Assembly (NCBI GenBank): GCA_950022295.1
Contig: OX465595.1
Coordinates: forward strand, 435,358,270 to 435,422,269
Direction of reading: 5' to 3'
Length of the DNA: 64,000 bases
Source of the DNA: Bromus sterilis
Taxonomy: Eukaryota > Streptophyta > Magnoliopsida > Poales > Poaceae
Shown here: positions 21,727-31,128 of the stretch, in pieces
Layout of the letters: each line of letters starts with the position of its first letter
How positions within the stretch are numbered: position 1 is the stretch's first letter
Program-made: the position numbers and the translations under genes
Notes under the pieces: model-generated
What the model was told of the DNA's origin: nothing
Database searches by the model: none
Seen by the model: only the letters and a program-made list of their open reading frames with translations

Positions 21727-22590
21727 GGAGGCAAAGTCTCCTGGCCGACTTCACCGGCTTAGCTCTCCTGGGTAATTGATCATTAGTTAATCAAGTCAAT
21801 TATTCTTACATTCTTATATCCCTTCTACAGAACCCTCAACACACCCCATCACAGACATGCATCTAATATTGGCCCTCCACTTCTCCGTGGGGCAACTAGA
21901 AGTCTAGAATACGTTTATGCACCTCTCGATCTCCGGCTGCATCTCTACCTAATGAATAGCTTAGTTTTTTTTTCAAATAGTTCAACCAAGAGCTATATTG
22001 AAGTAGCTGCGATGTACATTGACATAGGATAGGAAAACATATTTTTTATATATGATGTACACTAAACCATGTAATCCATTAGTGGCGTCATAATTCATTT
22101 TACAAACAGTGTAACATGAACATGATTGATTGAAAAAAGAGAAAAGGTATTTTAACTCGTAATATATAAGAAAATTAGATTGGTCTGGTCAAAACCCTGT
22201 CATAGGGTTTCTCATGAAAGATGAAGCATATATGGAACGTAAATGAACAATGCAGATGTATGAGGAGGCAGTATCATAGTCACTGAGTACTCGTGGACCG
22301 TCGCGAACGCATCGTTTATATTGTTGTTTGCATAGAGTAGCTAAAACCATACGGCTCGTAATATGTCCAAGAAGACACTACTTTTTTAATATTTGCATTT
22401 TATAATTTATTTACCTACTTGTCGTTGGAACAAAACTAAAAATTATGTGTGACGTCCTCATTGCAACAGCAGTGTCTCATTTTAAGTTACTGGATACAAT
22501 ATTGCATGTCGCAACAGAATGGTTCAGCAACTAATTTTGGAACCACGTCGGCTAGCTTATCTGTTTGCGCAGCTCATGACCTGACCCTCC
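21727..22590. other. Upstream flank of receptor gene, no gene seen
   Basis: AT-rich sequence with no recognisable coding or mobile element apart from short A/T runs. Confidence 0.4.
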
Positions 22591-22600
22591 AACTACCCTC

Positions 22601-24257
22601 CCCACGCCGCTGGGAGCGGTAGGCCTGGGCGGCCGTACATCGATCTATGGCGATGACGTCGTCACTTTTCTCAGTCCGGACACCGAGTCTATCCGTAATT
22701 GCACGTGGATCCTGCGGGACTTTGGGATGGGCTCGGGGTTGTGCACTAACCTAGCAAAGTGCTCAGCCCATCCGATTCGTTGCACGCCGGATCAGAGCCG
22801 GCTCATCTCGGCGGAATTGGGTTGCCAGGTGTTAGGTTGGCCATCTTGCTATCTCGGCATGCCGTTGGGTCTTCGCAAGCCCTCGGCCCCCTAGCTGCAG
22901 CCCTTGGTGGAACGCATGGCAGATCGACTTCCGGCGTGGCAGGCGCGGTTGCTCTTCTGTGCTGGGCGGCTCGAGCTCATTCGATCTACTTTGTGTCTAT
23001 GCCAATTCACACCATGCTGGCGCTTGATCTGCCAGCCAAGACACTCCCTGCGGCGGAGAAGGTGTGTCGTGGCTTCCTCTGGAAGAGCCAGCAGAACGTA
23101 CACGGTGGGCACTGCCTGGTGGCGTGGAAGGCAGTTTGCACTCCGAAGGAGCTGGGCGGCCTTGGCATTCCTAATTTGGCGCTCATGAACCGCGCGTTGA
23201 GGGCCAGATGGCCATGGCTGGCAAGAACGGAGCCTGACAAGCCATGGCAGTCCTTCAACCTTCAGGTCAGCAAGATATCCTTCGGGATATATAAGGCGGG
23301 TGCTAGATGCACGCTGCACGATGGCCGCACCGCCAAATTCTGGACGGACTGGTGGCTGGATGAGGGCCCCATCGACTCGACCCTGCCGGAGCTCTTCCGC
23401 GTTGTCAGGACGGAGGCTGCCAAGACACAGACTGTTCGCGAGGGAATGGGTGGAGGCTGGTGGCAGGACGTGGTATCCAATATGATGGCCCAGGCGCTCG
23501 ACGAACTCCTCACCTTGGTGGACAGGACCCAGGCGATGGCCCTGAGCGAGGGGCCAGACAGGATATATTGGGCCTGGGAGGGAGATGGCGGGTTCTCCTC
23601 GCGATCGACTTATCGCGCCCTATTTGCTGGCCGAGTGGAGATGGCTGGGGCTACACAGATTTGGCGCTCTAGGGCCCGGCGACATGCAAGATATTCGCTT
23701 GGCTCGCCGCCAGACGGCGATGCTGGACGGCCGATCGCCTCGAGCGTTGGAGCATGCCACACCCTGCGGCGTGCCCTCTTTGCGACCAAGCGCCGGAGAC
23801 GATTGATCATGTCCTGCTTGGCTGCATGCTGACAAGGCAGGTTTAGGCTTCCCTGACGAATCGATGGGGGAGGCTCGAATGGCTCCCACCAGTGATGCGC
23901 GTCTGACAGATTGGTGGACCTCCTTGCACCCACGGCGTGCGCATAGAAAGGAGTTCTGGACTGCGATCTCCTTGGTCATTTGGGCACTATGGAAGCACCG
24001 CAATGCCGTGGTCTTCGATGGGGCGAGGCCCTCCGCCGACAAGGTCCTGCAGCTGCTCTACACAGAGGGAAGCAATTGACGAGCGGCGGGATTGCTTCGG
24101 AAGGACGAGACGCTCCGGAGTACGCATGTAGGGTGGGTCGTTAGCGAGTAGTCGACATGTGGTGGGTTGGCCATGTTGGCCGTGGCGTTATTAACTTGTA
24201 TGCAAAACCTTTGCCGTCTTGGCGTTGCCTTCTATGAGACTGATATGTCTTTGAAAA
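22601..24257 (+). mobile_element. 5'-truncated LINE (non-LTR retrotransposon)
   Basis: AACTACCCTC flanks both ends (22591-22600 and 24258-24267); allowing one mismatch the match extends to 13 bases. The 3' end is TGTCTTTG followed by a short A-run. Inside are remnants of the C-terminal half of a LINE polyprotein. Long variable TSDs, 5' truncation and an A-rich 3' end are typical of target-primed insertion. Confidence 0.8.
22630..23960 (+). pseudogene. LINE reverse transcriptase C-terminal half with zinc-binding domain, broken
   Basis: The first part encodes a catalytic-type motif (IYGDDVVTFLSP, usual form YADD) and the thumb region with CYLGMPLG. A stop follows near 22894. The middle part reads FLWKSQQNVHGGHCLVAWKAVC and GGLGIPNLALMNRALRARW, typical of plant LINE polyproteins. 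The end carries a zf-RVT-like C-x2-C...H...C module (ACPLCDQAPETIDHVLLGC) in a shifted frame at about 23760-23830. The longest unbroken stretch is 22759-23832. The N-terminal endonuclease and most of the RT are absent through truncation. Confidence 0.75.
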
Positions 24258-24271
24258 AACTACCCTCACCA

Positions 24272-25066
24272 GATGTAATCAAAAGAAACAAATCATACGG
24301 AAAGTCAACTGATCTTGGTTAACAAAAATAGCAAGAATGCGTGCTGATATTTGATGCGCGTGCGCCTTTCACAGATGTTTTTTCAGCCACAACCACAGTT
24401 TTTTTCAGCCACAGTCCAAACCACATGTCCACGCGCTGCCACAGTAGAGTCCGCGCGCAGCCATAGTTGTTGTTCGCGCGGGATACAGTAAAAACGCGAC
24501 ATGTGTCGGATCCAAAGAACGCCAAAAGTGACCTCTGCGGATGCGCGGGTGCCTGCTAATTAGTAGACCGACTATCCCAACCAGTTGTTTGTTCGGGCTA
24601 GGGCGTTGGGAGACGATTTAGACTCGGTATCTTGTTGGGCAGGTAAAGGATGTGTGCATTGATTGATGCAGATGCCTTCTTTTTCAAAAAACCTTGTTGG
24701 ACATGCAAGTGGGTTCGCTCGTTTCGCGTATTCCCGTCTGTTCCGCTGAGGTGGGTTTGCTTCCTTCCTGCATATCAGGCTGGCTACCACGTTAAATTGT
24801 GTTCATTTCATTCTTCTCTAGCCAACTGGTATGAAATGGTTGTATGATTTGTAGATCCCATGGGCGTTGTTTTCTGAGGGCGTTTCCTTGTGTGATGTGC
24901 CTCTTGTTTCTCCGCCTTTTTCTGGTGTTAGGCCCTCCTGTTGGCCGCTGTGCCAGTGGGTTGGGTTGGGTGAGCGAGTCCATTTACTTTTCCTATCTTA
25001 CGTAGGGCTGAATTAGGTTTTTCGGTGTTCGCCTCGAAACACGCAGGTATATTCAAGCAGTTGTGC
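24272..25066. other. Intergenic, no gene seen
   Basis: Contains a GC-rich stretch with repeated CAGCCACA (24385-24470). No recognisable coding or complete mobile element. Confidence 0.4.
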
Positions 25067-25069
25067 AAG

Positions 25070-25429
25070 GGCCCTGTTTGGATTCATGGGTTAGAGTTAG
25101 AGTTGGTTAGATTGTACCAAACCAACCCCAAAACATCCAAACAGGAGGGTTAGAGTTGGTTAGATGCATCTAACCCATCCAAAAAATCTAACCCACCCAA
25201 GAGGTGCTTATTTGGGTTAGAGTTGGATGGGGCCCACAAAAAGTTACTTTTTCCATTATCTTCACCATACAAAATTCTGAATAAAGTAGTCAAATGATTG
25301 GAATGGTACATTTATTGCCAATCTAACCCCACCATCCAAACACCTCTTTGGTTAGAGTTAGTTTTGGGTTAGACTAGAGTTAGAATCTAACTCTAACCTC
25401 TAACCGAGTTAGAGTATCCAAACAGGGCC
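25070..25429. mobile_element. MITE with GGCCCTGTTTGGAT terminal repeats
   Basis: Perfect 14-base terminal inverted repeats (GGCCCTGTTTGGAT / ATCCAAACAGGGCC) flanked by AAG on both sides (25067-25069, 25430-25432). 360 bp, with many copies of TTAGAGTT and its complement, so the whole can fold back. A 3-bp duplication and GGCC ends suggest a Tourist/Harbinger relative, but the AAG target is atypical, so the superfamily is left open. Confidence 0.7.
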
Positions 25430-25769
25430 AAGGTCGAAGGGCTTACTTGGGAGGTAAGTATATAGGATGATTGGTGGTTGGTGATTGGGATGTAAGGATA
25501 GGATGATTGGTGGTTTGTTAGGGTCGATACTCATACGACATTTTTTTGGGTAAAAGCATGTTTTCCCCTTGCCTTCGTATTATGCGATGTCGCTTTCGTT
25601 ATGCAGTCTTCATCGCCTGATCTTTCCCTTTTTTGGGACCGTGTCCACCTGTGTGAGTCCGTGTGATGGGTTTGGTCGGTTCATTTGCCTGCATGTTGGC
25701 AGTTTCTTTATCCCTTCTCCTGGTGTATTTTCCTTCATTCTTCTTGTTTATCTACCCCTTCACCAATCA

Positions 25770-26734
25770 TCACTTTAACAAGGACCTGTGATTGATTCTT
25801 AGTGATTTTGTTTATTTATTTCATTGTGAAGATATTTAAAGTTCCTACATCTCTATGGGCCAATCCCCCATTCCTTTTTTTAAAATCCCTTCATTATTCT
25901 CCTTTGGAGCCTTAGTAGCGTCGAAAGTAGAGCAACAAGTAAGAATGTGGAGCCCAGGATGATCCCTACAATGATCAAGTATAGAGGTATTATGCATTTA
26001 TGCATGTTAAGTTTCACCACAAACATAATGAATATTGATAATACAAAGTGATAGGAAGTGCTAACAACTACTTTAAATAAGCAACAATTAGCTATACCAT
26101 TTGTGAGAGTTGGTCCATAATCTAAGTTAGTTGTTTCTAAAACAAACACATGCTATATATGTGAAAAACATCCTATGAATGCACAAATGAAACTATTGAA
26201 GTTCTTACATATAGTCTTCCGAAAACAAAGAATTCTATTAAACACAAGAAATTAATATTTAGCTGTCATGAATGAAATGTTCCTTCCTATAACAAAAAAA
26301 AGAAAGTTGATGTATATTTACCTATGGCTAGATTTTTTGTCAGTGGGGCATTTGAAGGAAATAAGGTACACTTTTTTTATTTTGGCGTCATGGATATGAT
26401 TACCCGGGGCACAGGTACAGTTGTAAGATCATTCATTGTTCTCACATATTCCAGAGGCAAGCAAGGGTACTTCCCTTGATGCTTGCATCCATTGATATCT
26501 ACGGAATGCATACATAAATAAAAGATCATCAGTATAGACCACTAGTTATGTATCGCGTAATTTATGGCCTATTGCCAACCGCTCCAGTGATATCCTTTTA
26601 GATTTTCTTTTGATTCATCGTACTAGCTGTTCGCTTATCCCAAGAATAATATTGTGTACTTTTGGGACAGGTTTAAGGTGTGGTTAGGGTGGGGGATGAT
26701 AAACATGTGAATTTTATAGTGATGTGGGTACGGG

Positions 26735-26768
<34 letters not shown>

Positions 26769-27305
26769 TGCTTACCGGTGCAATTGCTGAAAAGGTACGG
26801 GTTTCCCTCGTAGCCTTGGGAGCACTTCAAGGCATAGCCAGACCCATTAATGGAGTCGATGCACTTACTATGATTGCTCTTGCAGGCGTTCTGATCCGTC
26901 GTGTTCTTGGTGTCCGCTCGGGATGCCATTTCGCGAATAATCCAGTCATGGTGTGCTGGCATGATCTGGTTTCTCTCCATGTGTTGTAGGTCGGATCGCT
27001 GGAACTTGTAGCTCTTGCTGTGGATGATGAAGGCATAGTCTCATGGGCTACACTTGAGCATTTCTGGTCTCCTTTTCCTGATATTGGGAAACTAGAAAAA
27101 TATGCTGGTGAGGTCGGGTAGGAAGCCTACATTGTAGTACTCGACGCCATCGTACTGGGTGTCCTGAACTGTCGTGGTACTGTTGTGAAGGATATGCACC
27201 CGGAGGCGGAGGCTAGTGCTTGGCTCTCGATGGTCTTCACGATGCCGATGGTGGTGCAACGGAGGACGTGGAGCACGTTGTGATTGTTTGAGATGCGGTA
27301 TACGA
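25770..27305 (-). pseudogene. Truncated receptor-kinase pseudogene (tandem copy of 18752-21612 gene)
   Basis: Minus-strand similarity covers the juxtamembrane and membrane part of exon 3 (25975-25770), intron 2, the EGF exon (about 26500-26330) and the 3' part of exon 1 (27300-26770). The kinase domain is missing: similarity ends near 25770, just before the P-loop. Frameshifts and stops interrupt exon 1 and the EGF exon, and several cysteines are lost. At 27305 a Copia element interrupts it, and about 50 further bases of exon 1 follow at 31029-31080. The exon order shows duplication of genomic DNA, not retrocopying. Confidence 0.8.
26739..26766. repeat. (GA)n microsatellite in pseudogene intron 1
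   Basis: An uninterrupted GA dinucleotide run of about 28 bases beside the exon 1 donor region of the pseudogene. Confidence 0.95.
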
Positions 27306-27479
27306 TGTTGGAATTAACCACAAGTCCTAGTTCGGTTTGAACAGGAACAAATTCATCCTACCTGTTGGTGTTTGATTCGGAGCATATACATGTAAGGTGT
27401 AGGATTAGAAGTAGCAAATCGAGTAGTACTAGGTACCTTCCTGTCCAAACCAGACTAGGACTTGTGGTTAATTCCAACA
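27306..27479 (-). repeat. Foldback terminus replacing the 3' LTR
   Basis: On the minus strand it starts as normal U3 (TGTTGGAATTAACCACAAG, about 42 bases). It then switches at about 27435 to the inverted complement of the first ~130 bases of U3 and ends ...TTCCAACA at 27306. The two ends therefore form a perfect 26-base inverted repeat, followed by an imperfect one of about 43 bases. R, U5 and the rest of the LTR are missing. Confidence 0.85.
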
Positions 27480-27647
27480 ATCACCTTCCTAAACACGGTG
27501 TCCTCACTTGATAGTTTGGACGCCGATCTTCTTCCGCATCTTCAAGAATTTCCGTCGTCCTAAAGATCTGGTTAGGATATCTGCAAGCTTATCATCGATG
27601 CAAATATAGTTGACTTCAACCTTGTTTTCTTCCACGCACTCTCGTAG

Positions 27648-27911
27648 TTAGTGATACCTCGTATCGTTGTATTTGTATCTATTGCGATATACTGGGTTCT
27701 TCCACAAAGAGATTATAGACTTGTCGTCAACATTGAGCATCACTCCTTTCGGTTCTTCACTTGTTAGGTCATCGAGTAGGCTTCCTAGACACACACCTTG
27801 ACACGCCGCGGTTGCTGTCGCAATATACTCAGCTTCCTGGGATGATAATGCGACCACCTTCTGCTTTTGTGATAGCCAAGTCACTATATTTCCTCCCAAG
27901 AAATATACCAC
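27648..27911 (-). pseudogene. Copia RNase H, out of frame with RT
   Basis: Reads VYFLGGNIVTWLSQKQKVVALSS and EAEYIATATAACQG, the Copia RNase H segment. It overlaps the end of the RT frame in another frame. A frameshift near 27900 separates them. Confidence 0.75.
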
Positions 27912-29260
27912 GCCCGAGGTACTTTACGGTCATCCATATCTTCTGCAAAGTTTCTATCACTGTAGCCTAGAAGCTCCACCATCTCCTTCTCCTCTCTCAA
28001 ATAGACCAAACCGAAGTTTATTGTCCCTTTGATGTATCTGAGTATATTCTCCATAGCTGTCCAATGCTCCATCGTGGGTGCTTCCATGAAGCGACTCACT
28101 ATGCCAATAGAATAGGCCAAGTCCGGTCGTGTATTCACAAGATACATTAAGCTTCCGACCACTTTTCTATACTCCGTTACATCAACCGCGGGTGCTTCAC
28201 TCTTCTTGCTAAGTTCAAGACGAGGCTCCATTGGAACATGAGTTGGTTTGCAATCATTCATGCCACAACTTTCAAGTACCTTCTTTGCATACGTCTCCTG
28301 GCATAGTGTGATCCCTTCCGGCTTTTGTTGTACCTCGATCCCAAGGTAGTAACTCAAGAGCCCTAGATCATCCATCTTGAAAATCTCTTTCATTTGTAGC
28401 TTGAACTTTGCAATCACCGCTTCATCTGCTCCAGTAATCAACAGGTCGTCGACGTAGATGCCAACTAGTAGACGATCCTTTCTTTGTCCTCGCTTATATA
28501 TCATATGCTCTAGTGGAATTTTCTCAAACCCGAGAGAAACTAATGTACTGTCAAGCTTGATGTTCCATGCCTGAGGGGTTTGTCGTAGCCCGTACAATGC
28601 CTTGTGTAGCTTTAGTACCTTGTGTTCTTCTCCTTCTTGGACGTACCCCGGTGGTTTCTTCACATATATTTCTTCTTCTATCTCCCCAGTCAAAAACGTG
28701 GATTTCACATCCATGTGATGTATCCTCCAAAATTCTTGAGCCGAGAGAGCAATAAGTAACCTTACCGATTTCATCCTTCTAACTCCAGCGAACACTTCTT
28801 CGAAGTCCACACCTTGGTCTTGCACGCATCCTTTAGCTACAAGCCTTGCCTTGTGCTTCACAAAATTCCCTTCGACATATTTCTTGACTTTGTACACCCA
28901 CTTGAGCTGCTCTATCGGTTTATGTCCGTTGGGAAGATCCACAAGCTCCCATGTCTCGTTACCTTGGATTGATCCCAATTCTTCATCCATAGCACGACAC
29001 CAACACTCCTTAATAATTGCGTATTCAAACTTTTCCGGTTCCTCGATATGCAAACACCATTGCCCTTTCTTCATCTTCATCGATTCTATTTGAAGCGCTT
29101 CCTCTGAAGAGATGTCTAACTCGCGTCGTTTGTGTGCTATCGAAAAATATACACTTGCTTCTGAAACTGCCAAAATTGTTGTTTCTGGCGGGACACCATC
29201 TGGATGCCTTGTGGCGTGGACTTCTAGCGCCACGTCTTCGCCTGCTCCAAGCACGATCAC
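27884..29260 (-). CDS. Copia reverse transcriptase (RVT_2), 458 aa frame
   Basis: A long open frame with all RVT_2 landmarks: GNETWELVDLP and KWVYKVKK near the start, HKARLVAKGCVQDQGVDF, HMDVKSTFLTGEIEEEIYV, ALYGLRQTPQAW, the catalytic YVDDLLITG, and GSLMYLVNTRPDLAYSIG toward the end. It synthesises cDNA from element RNA. The end is shifted out of the RNase H frame at about 27900. The MIVLGAG start is arbitrary; natural expression would be as a polyprotein. FADD is replaced by the Copia-standard YVDD. Confidence 0.85.
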   Translation of the reverse strand: MIVLGAGEDVALEVHATRHPDGVPPETTILAVSEASVYFSIAHKRRELDISSEEALQIESMKMKKGQWCLHIEEPEKFEYAIIKECWCRAMDEELGSIQGNETWELVDLPNGHKPIEQLKWVYKVKKYVEGNFVKHKARLVAKGCVQDQGVDFEEVFAGVRRMKSVRLLIALSAQEFWRIHHMDVKSTFLTGEIEEEIYVKKPPGYVQEGEEHKVLKLHKALYGLRQTPQAWNIKLDSTLVSLGFEKIPLEHMIYKRGQRKDRLLVGIYVDDLLITGADEAVIAKFKLQMKEIFKMDDLGLLSYYLGIEVQQKPEGITLCQETYAKKVLESCGMNDCKPTHVPMEPRLELSKKSEAPAVDVTEYRKVVGSLMYLVNTRPDLAYSIGIVSRFMEAPTMEHWTAMENILRYIKGTINFGLVYLREEKEMVELLGYSDRNFAEDMDDRKVPRAWYISWEEI

Positions 29261-29269
29261 ACAGTTGCG

Positions 29270-29521
29270 CTTTGCATCATGGTTTCTGGCACGACCCCGT
29301 TGGGGTGTCTTGTATCGTGGTCTTCTAGCGCCACGTCTTCGCCTTCTTCTAGTGTGGCCACTTCGTCACGCCTTGTGTCATGGTCTTCTGGCGCCACAAC
29401 TTCTCATGTTCCTAGTGTGGCCACTTCGTCACGCCTTGTGTCAAGGTCTTCTGGCACCACTTCTTCACCTACGGTGGTGACTTCTGTGTCTGTAGCATCG
29501 ACACAATTTTCTGGAGCTTGA
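29270..29521 (-). other. Gag-pol linker with ~57-bp direct repeats; protease and integrase absent
   Basis: The stretch contains repeated GTGGCCACTTCGTCACGCCT and TCTTCTGGCGCCAC units around 29340-29470. In a full Copia element about 2 kb of protease and integrase would lie here. Confidence 0.7.
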
Positions 29522-30547
29522 TTATGATGGCAAACTCTTTCCTCCCCAAGATATGACAATTGCTTTAGGCAACGCTTGAAAGTATGGATCCTCCTTGTCC
29601 ACTAGCTCGCACATCAGCATCATGTCTCCATCATCACCTTCCTCCGCCATGAGCGCCCTCTTCTTCGGTGCTTCCTCGCAGTCAGCTTTGAAGTGTTCGA
29701 GGAGACCACATTTATGACACCTTACTTTTCTTATGTCAAACTTCCTCCTCGGTGGTGCAGCCTCGTCATCCGAGTTGGCGAAGTCCTTTCTCGCCGAACG
29801 CTGCTTCCCTTTCTTCTTGCCGACACTCGTGGATCCGCCTTGCTTTTCTTTCGACAGGGCCATCCATTGCGCCTTTGTAAGCATGAGATGCTCATCGTTC
29901 CTCCCGTCTCCGAGACTGTGATGGATACACTCATCGTGAGCCTTGTACCGTCCAACGAGATCATCCACGGTGAGAGTCGCTAGATCAACGCATTGCTCGG
30001 TCGCCGTGACAATTTGCAGATACCGCGGAGGGGCCGCGCTCAAGAACCGACGGAAAACCGAGGCCTCCGTAAGGTTTTCTCCAAGCGCGCGTATTCCATT
30101 GACGAGAGTTACCACCCGTGAAGCGAACGAGTCCTCGGACTCATCGCCGCCCATGACCAAAGTCTCGTAGTTCCTTAGGAGAGTCTGGAGATTGACTTGC
30201 TTGACGCGGGTGTGTCCCTCGAACAGAACCTTCAGCGTATCCCACACCTCCTTTGTCATTGCTTTGGCGATCAGGTGTTGAAGGACATCTATCGGGATCA
30301 CCGAGTAAATTGCCGATGCCGCCTGCCTGTCTTTGCGGTGCTCGGCTCCCTCCTTCTTGAACTCATTGCCACCTGGATCGACCGCGTCCCACAGCTCGTT
30401 GGTGCAGAGCGCGCACTCCATCAGCGCATGCCAGATCCCAAAGTTTCCACGATCGAATTGCGGATACGCTGATCTCATCGGAGCAGCAATTACTTTACCT
30501 GCACCGGAGTACTCTGCCACCTGCTTGTTCTTCTCGTCGCCCGACAT
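29522..30547 (-). CDS. Copia gag polyprotein (341 aa)
   Basis: Intact frame encoding a plant Copia gag. A UBN2-type core spans about residues 30-190 (LWDAVDPGG, LFEGHTRVKQVNLQTLL, LVNGIRALGENLTEA). A single zinc knuckle C-x2-C-x4-H-x4-C (CHKCGLLEHFKADC) lies at about 278-291 and binds RNA. Gag packages element RNA in the cytoplasm. The ATG at 30547 lies about 45 bases inside the LTR. The frame is complete, unlike the pol of this element, so gag supply may persist. Confidence 0.85.
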   Translation of the reverse strand: MSGDEKNKQVAEYSGAGKVIAAPMRSAYPQFDRGNFGIWHALMECALCTNELWDAVDPGGNEFKKEGAEHRKDRQAASAIYSVIPIDVLQHLIAKAMTKEVWDTLKVLFEGHTRVKQVNLQTLLRNYETLVMGGDESEDSFASRVVTLVNGIRALGENLTEASVFRRFLSAAPPRYLQIVTATEQCVDLATLTVDDLVGRYKAHDECIHHSLGDGRNDEHLMLTKAQWMALSKEKQGGSTSVGKKKGKQRSARKDFANSDDEAAPPRRKFDIRKVRCHKCGLLEHFKADCEEAPKKRALMAEEGDDGDMMLMCELVDKEDPYFQALPKAIVISWGGKSLPS

Positions 30548-30567
30548 GATCTTCCGTTACTAGAAGA

Positions 30568-30591
30568 TCAACCTTGGCTCTAGATACCAAT
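30568..30591 (-). promoter_or_regulatory. Primer-binding site (initiator tRNA-Met type)
   Basis: TTGGTATCTAGAGCCAAGG on the minus strand directly after the LTR. It resembles the Copia primer site TGGTATCAGAGC with a small insertion. Confidence 0.65.
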
Positions 30592-31023
30592 TGTTGGCCC
30601 AAACCTCGACGCCGAGTACTTTCCGACGACAATACGGATTGACGATGACGACAAACAACGACGATGAGTTGACTGCCGGGTAGACGCGCACGTACAACTT
30701 AACCAAGCTGCTGGATGGATTCCTGAAGAAGCTAGCACACGCACGTATAGCACGTACCGGCTGATGGATCAAACTTAACACATAGAACTCATTGGAACTT
30801 CACGATAAAAGGACACGAGATCGCTCCCGTTCAATAAAAGGACACGTGTCTTTACAACGCAGGTATACACATGTATATATAGTACCAGATAGCTACCTAG
30901 TACTACTCGATTTGATACTTCTAATCCTACACGTTACATGTATATGCTCCGAATCAAATACCAACAGCTAGGAGAAATTTGTTCCTGTCCAAACCGGACT
31001 AGAACTTGTGGTTAATTCCAACA
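30592..31023 (-). repeat. 5' LTR of Copia element (432 bp)
   Basis: Starts TGTTGGAATTAACCACAAG at 31023 and ends GGGCCAACA at 30592 on the minus strand. The primer site follows immediately. Confidence 0.85.
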
Positions 31024-31028
31024 TACGA

Positions 31029-31128
31029 TGTCAATATGCACGTTCTTCTCGGGGTAGAAGGTTCTCATTGATGGAATTGATCTCGCTGGTTTAACAAACC
31101 AATACATAATTATGGGAGACATAGTCTC
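31029..31128 (-). pseudogene. Continuation of receptor pseudogene exon 1
   Basis: TACGATGTCAATATGCACGT aligns with TACGCCGTCGATAGGCAAGT of the intact gene (from 21229). Similarity fades by about 31080. It shows that the Copia element at 27306-31023 split a pre-existing copy. Confidence 0.6.

Larger units (their letters stand above)
27306..31023 (-). mobile_element. Copia LTR retrotransposon with a foldback 3' LTR
   Basis: The perfect 5-bp duplication TACGA (27301-27305, 31024-31028) fixes both ends. Minus-strand order: 5' LTR (31023-30592), primer site, gag (30547-29522), linker, reverse transcriptase (29260-27884), RNase H (27911-27648), polypurine tract (about 27490-27480), then an abnormal 174-bp terminus (27479-27306). 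No protease or integrase coding is present between gag and RT, so it is non-autonomous. It sits in exon 1 of the receptor pseudogene. Confidence 0.9.

Noticed and set aside
22891..23319. Long minus-strand frames antisense to the LINE and to the receptor exon 1 (for example 20596-21342 plus)
   Set aside because: They mirror the codon structure of real coding sequence on the other strand in GC-rich DNA and have no recognisable domain.
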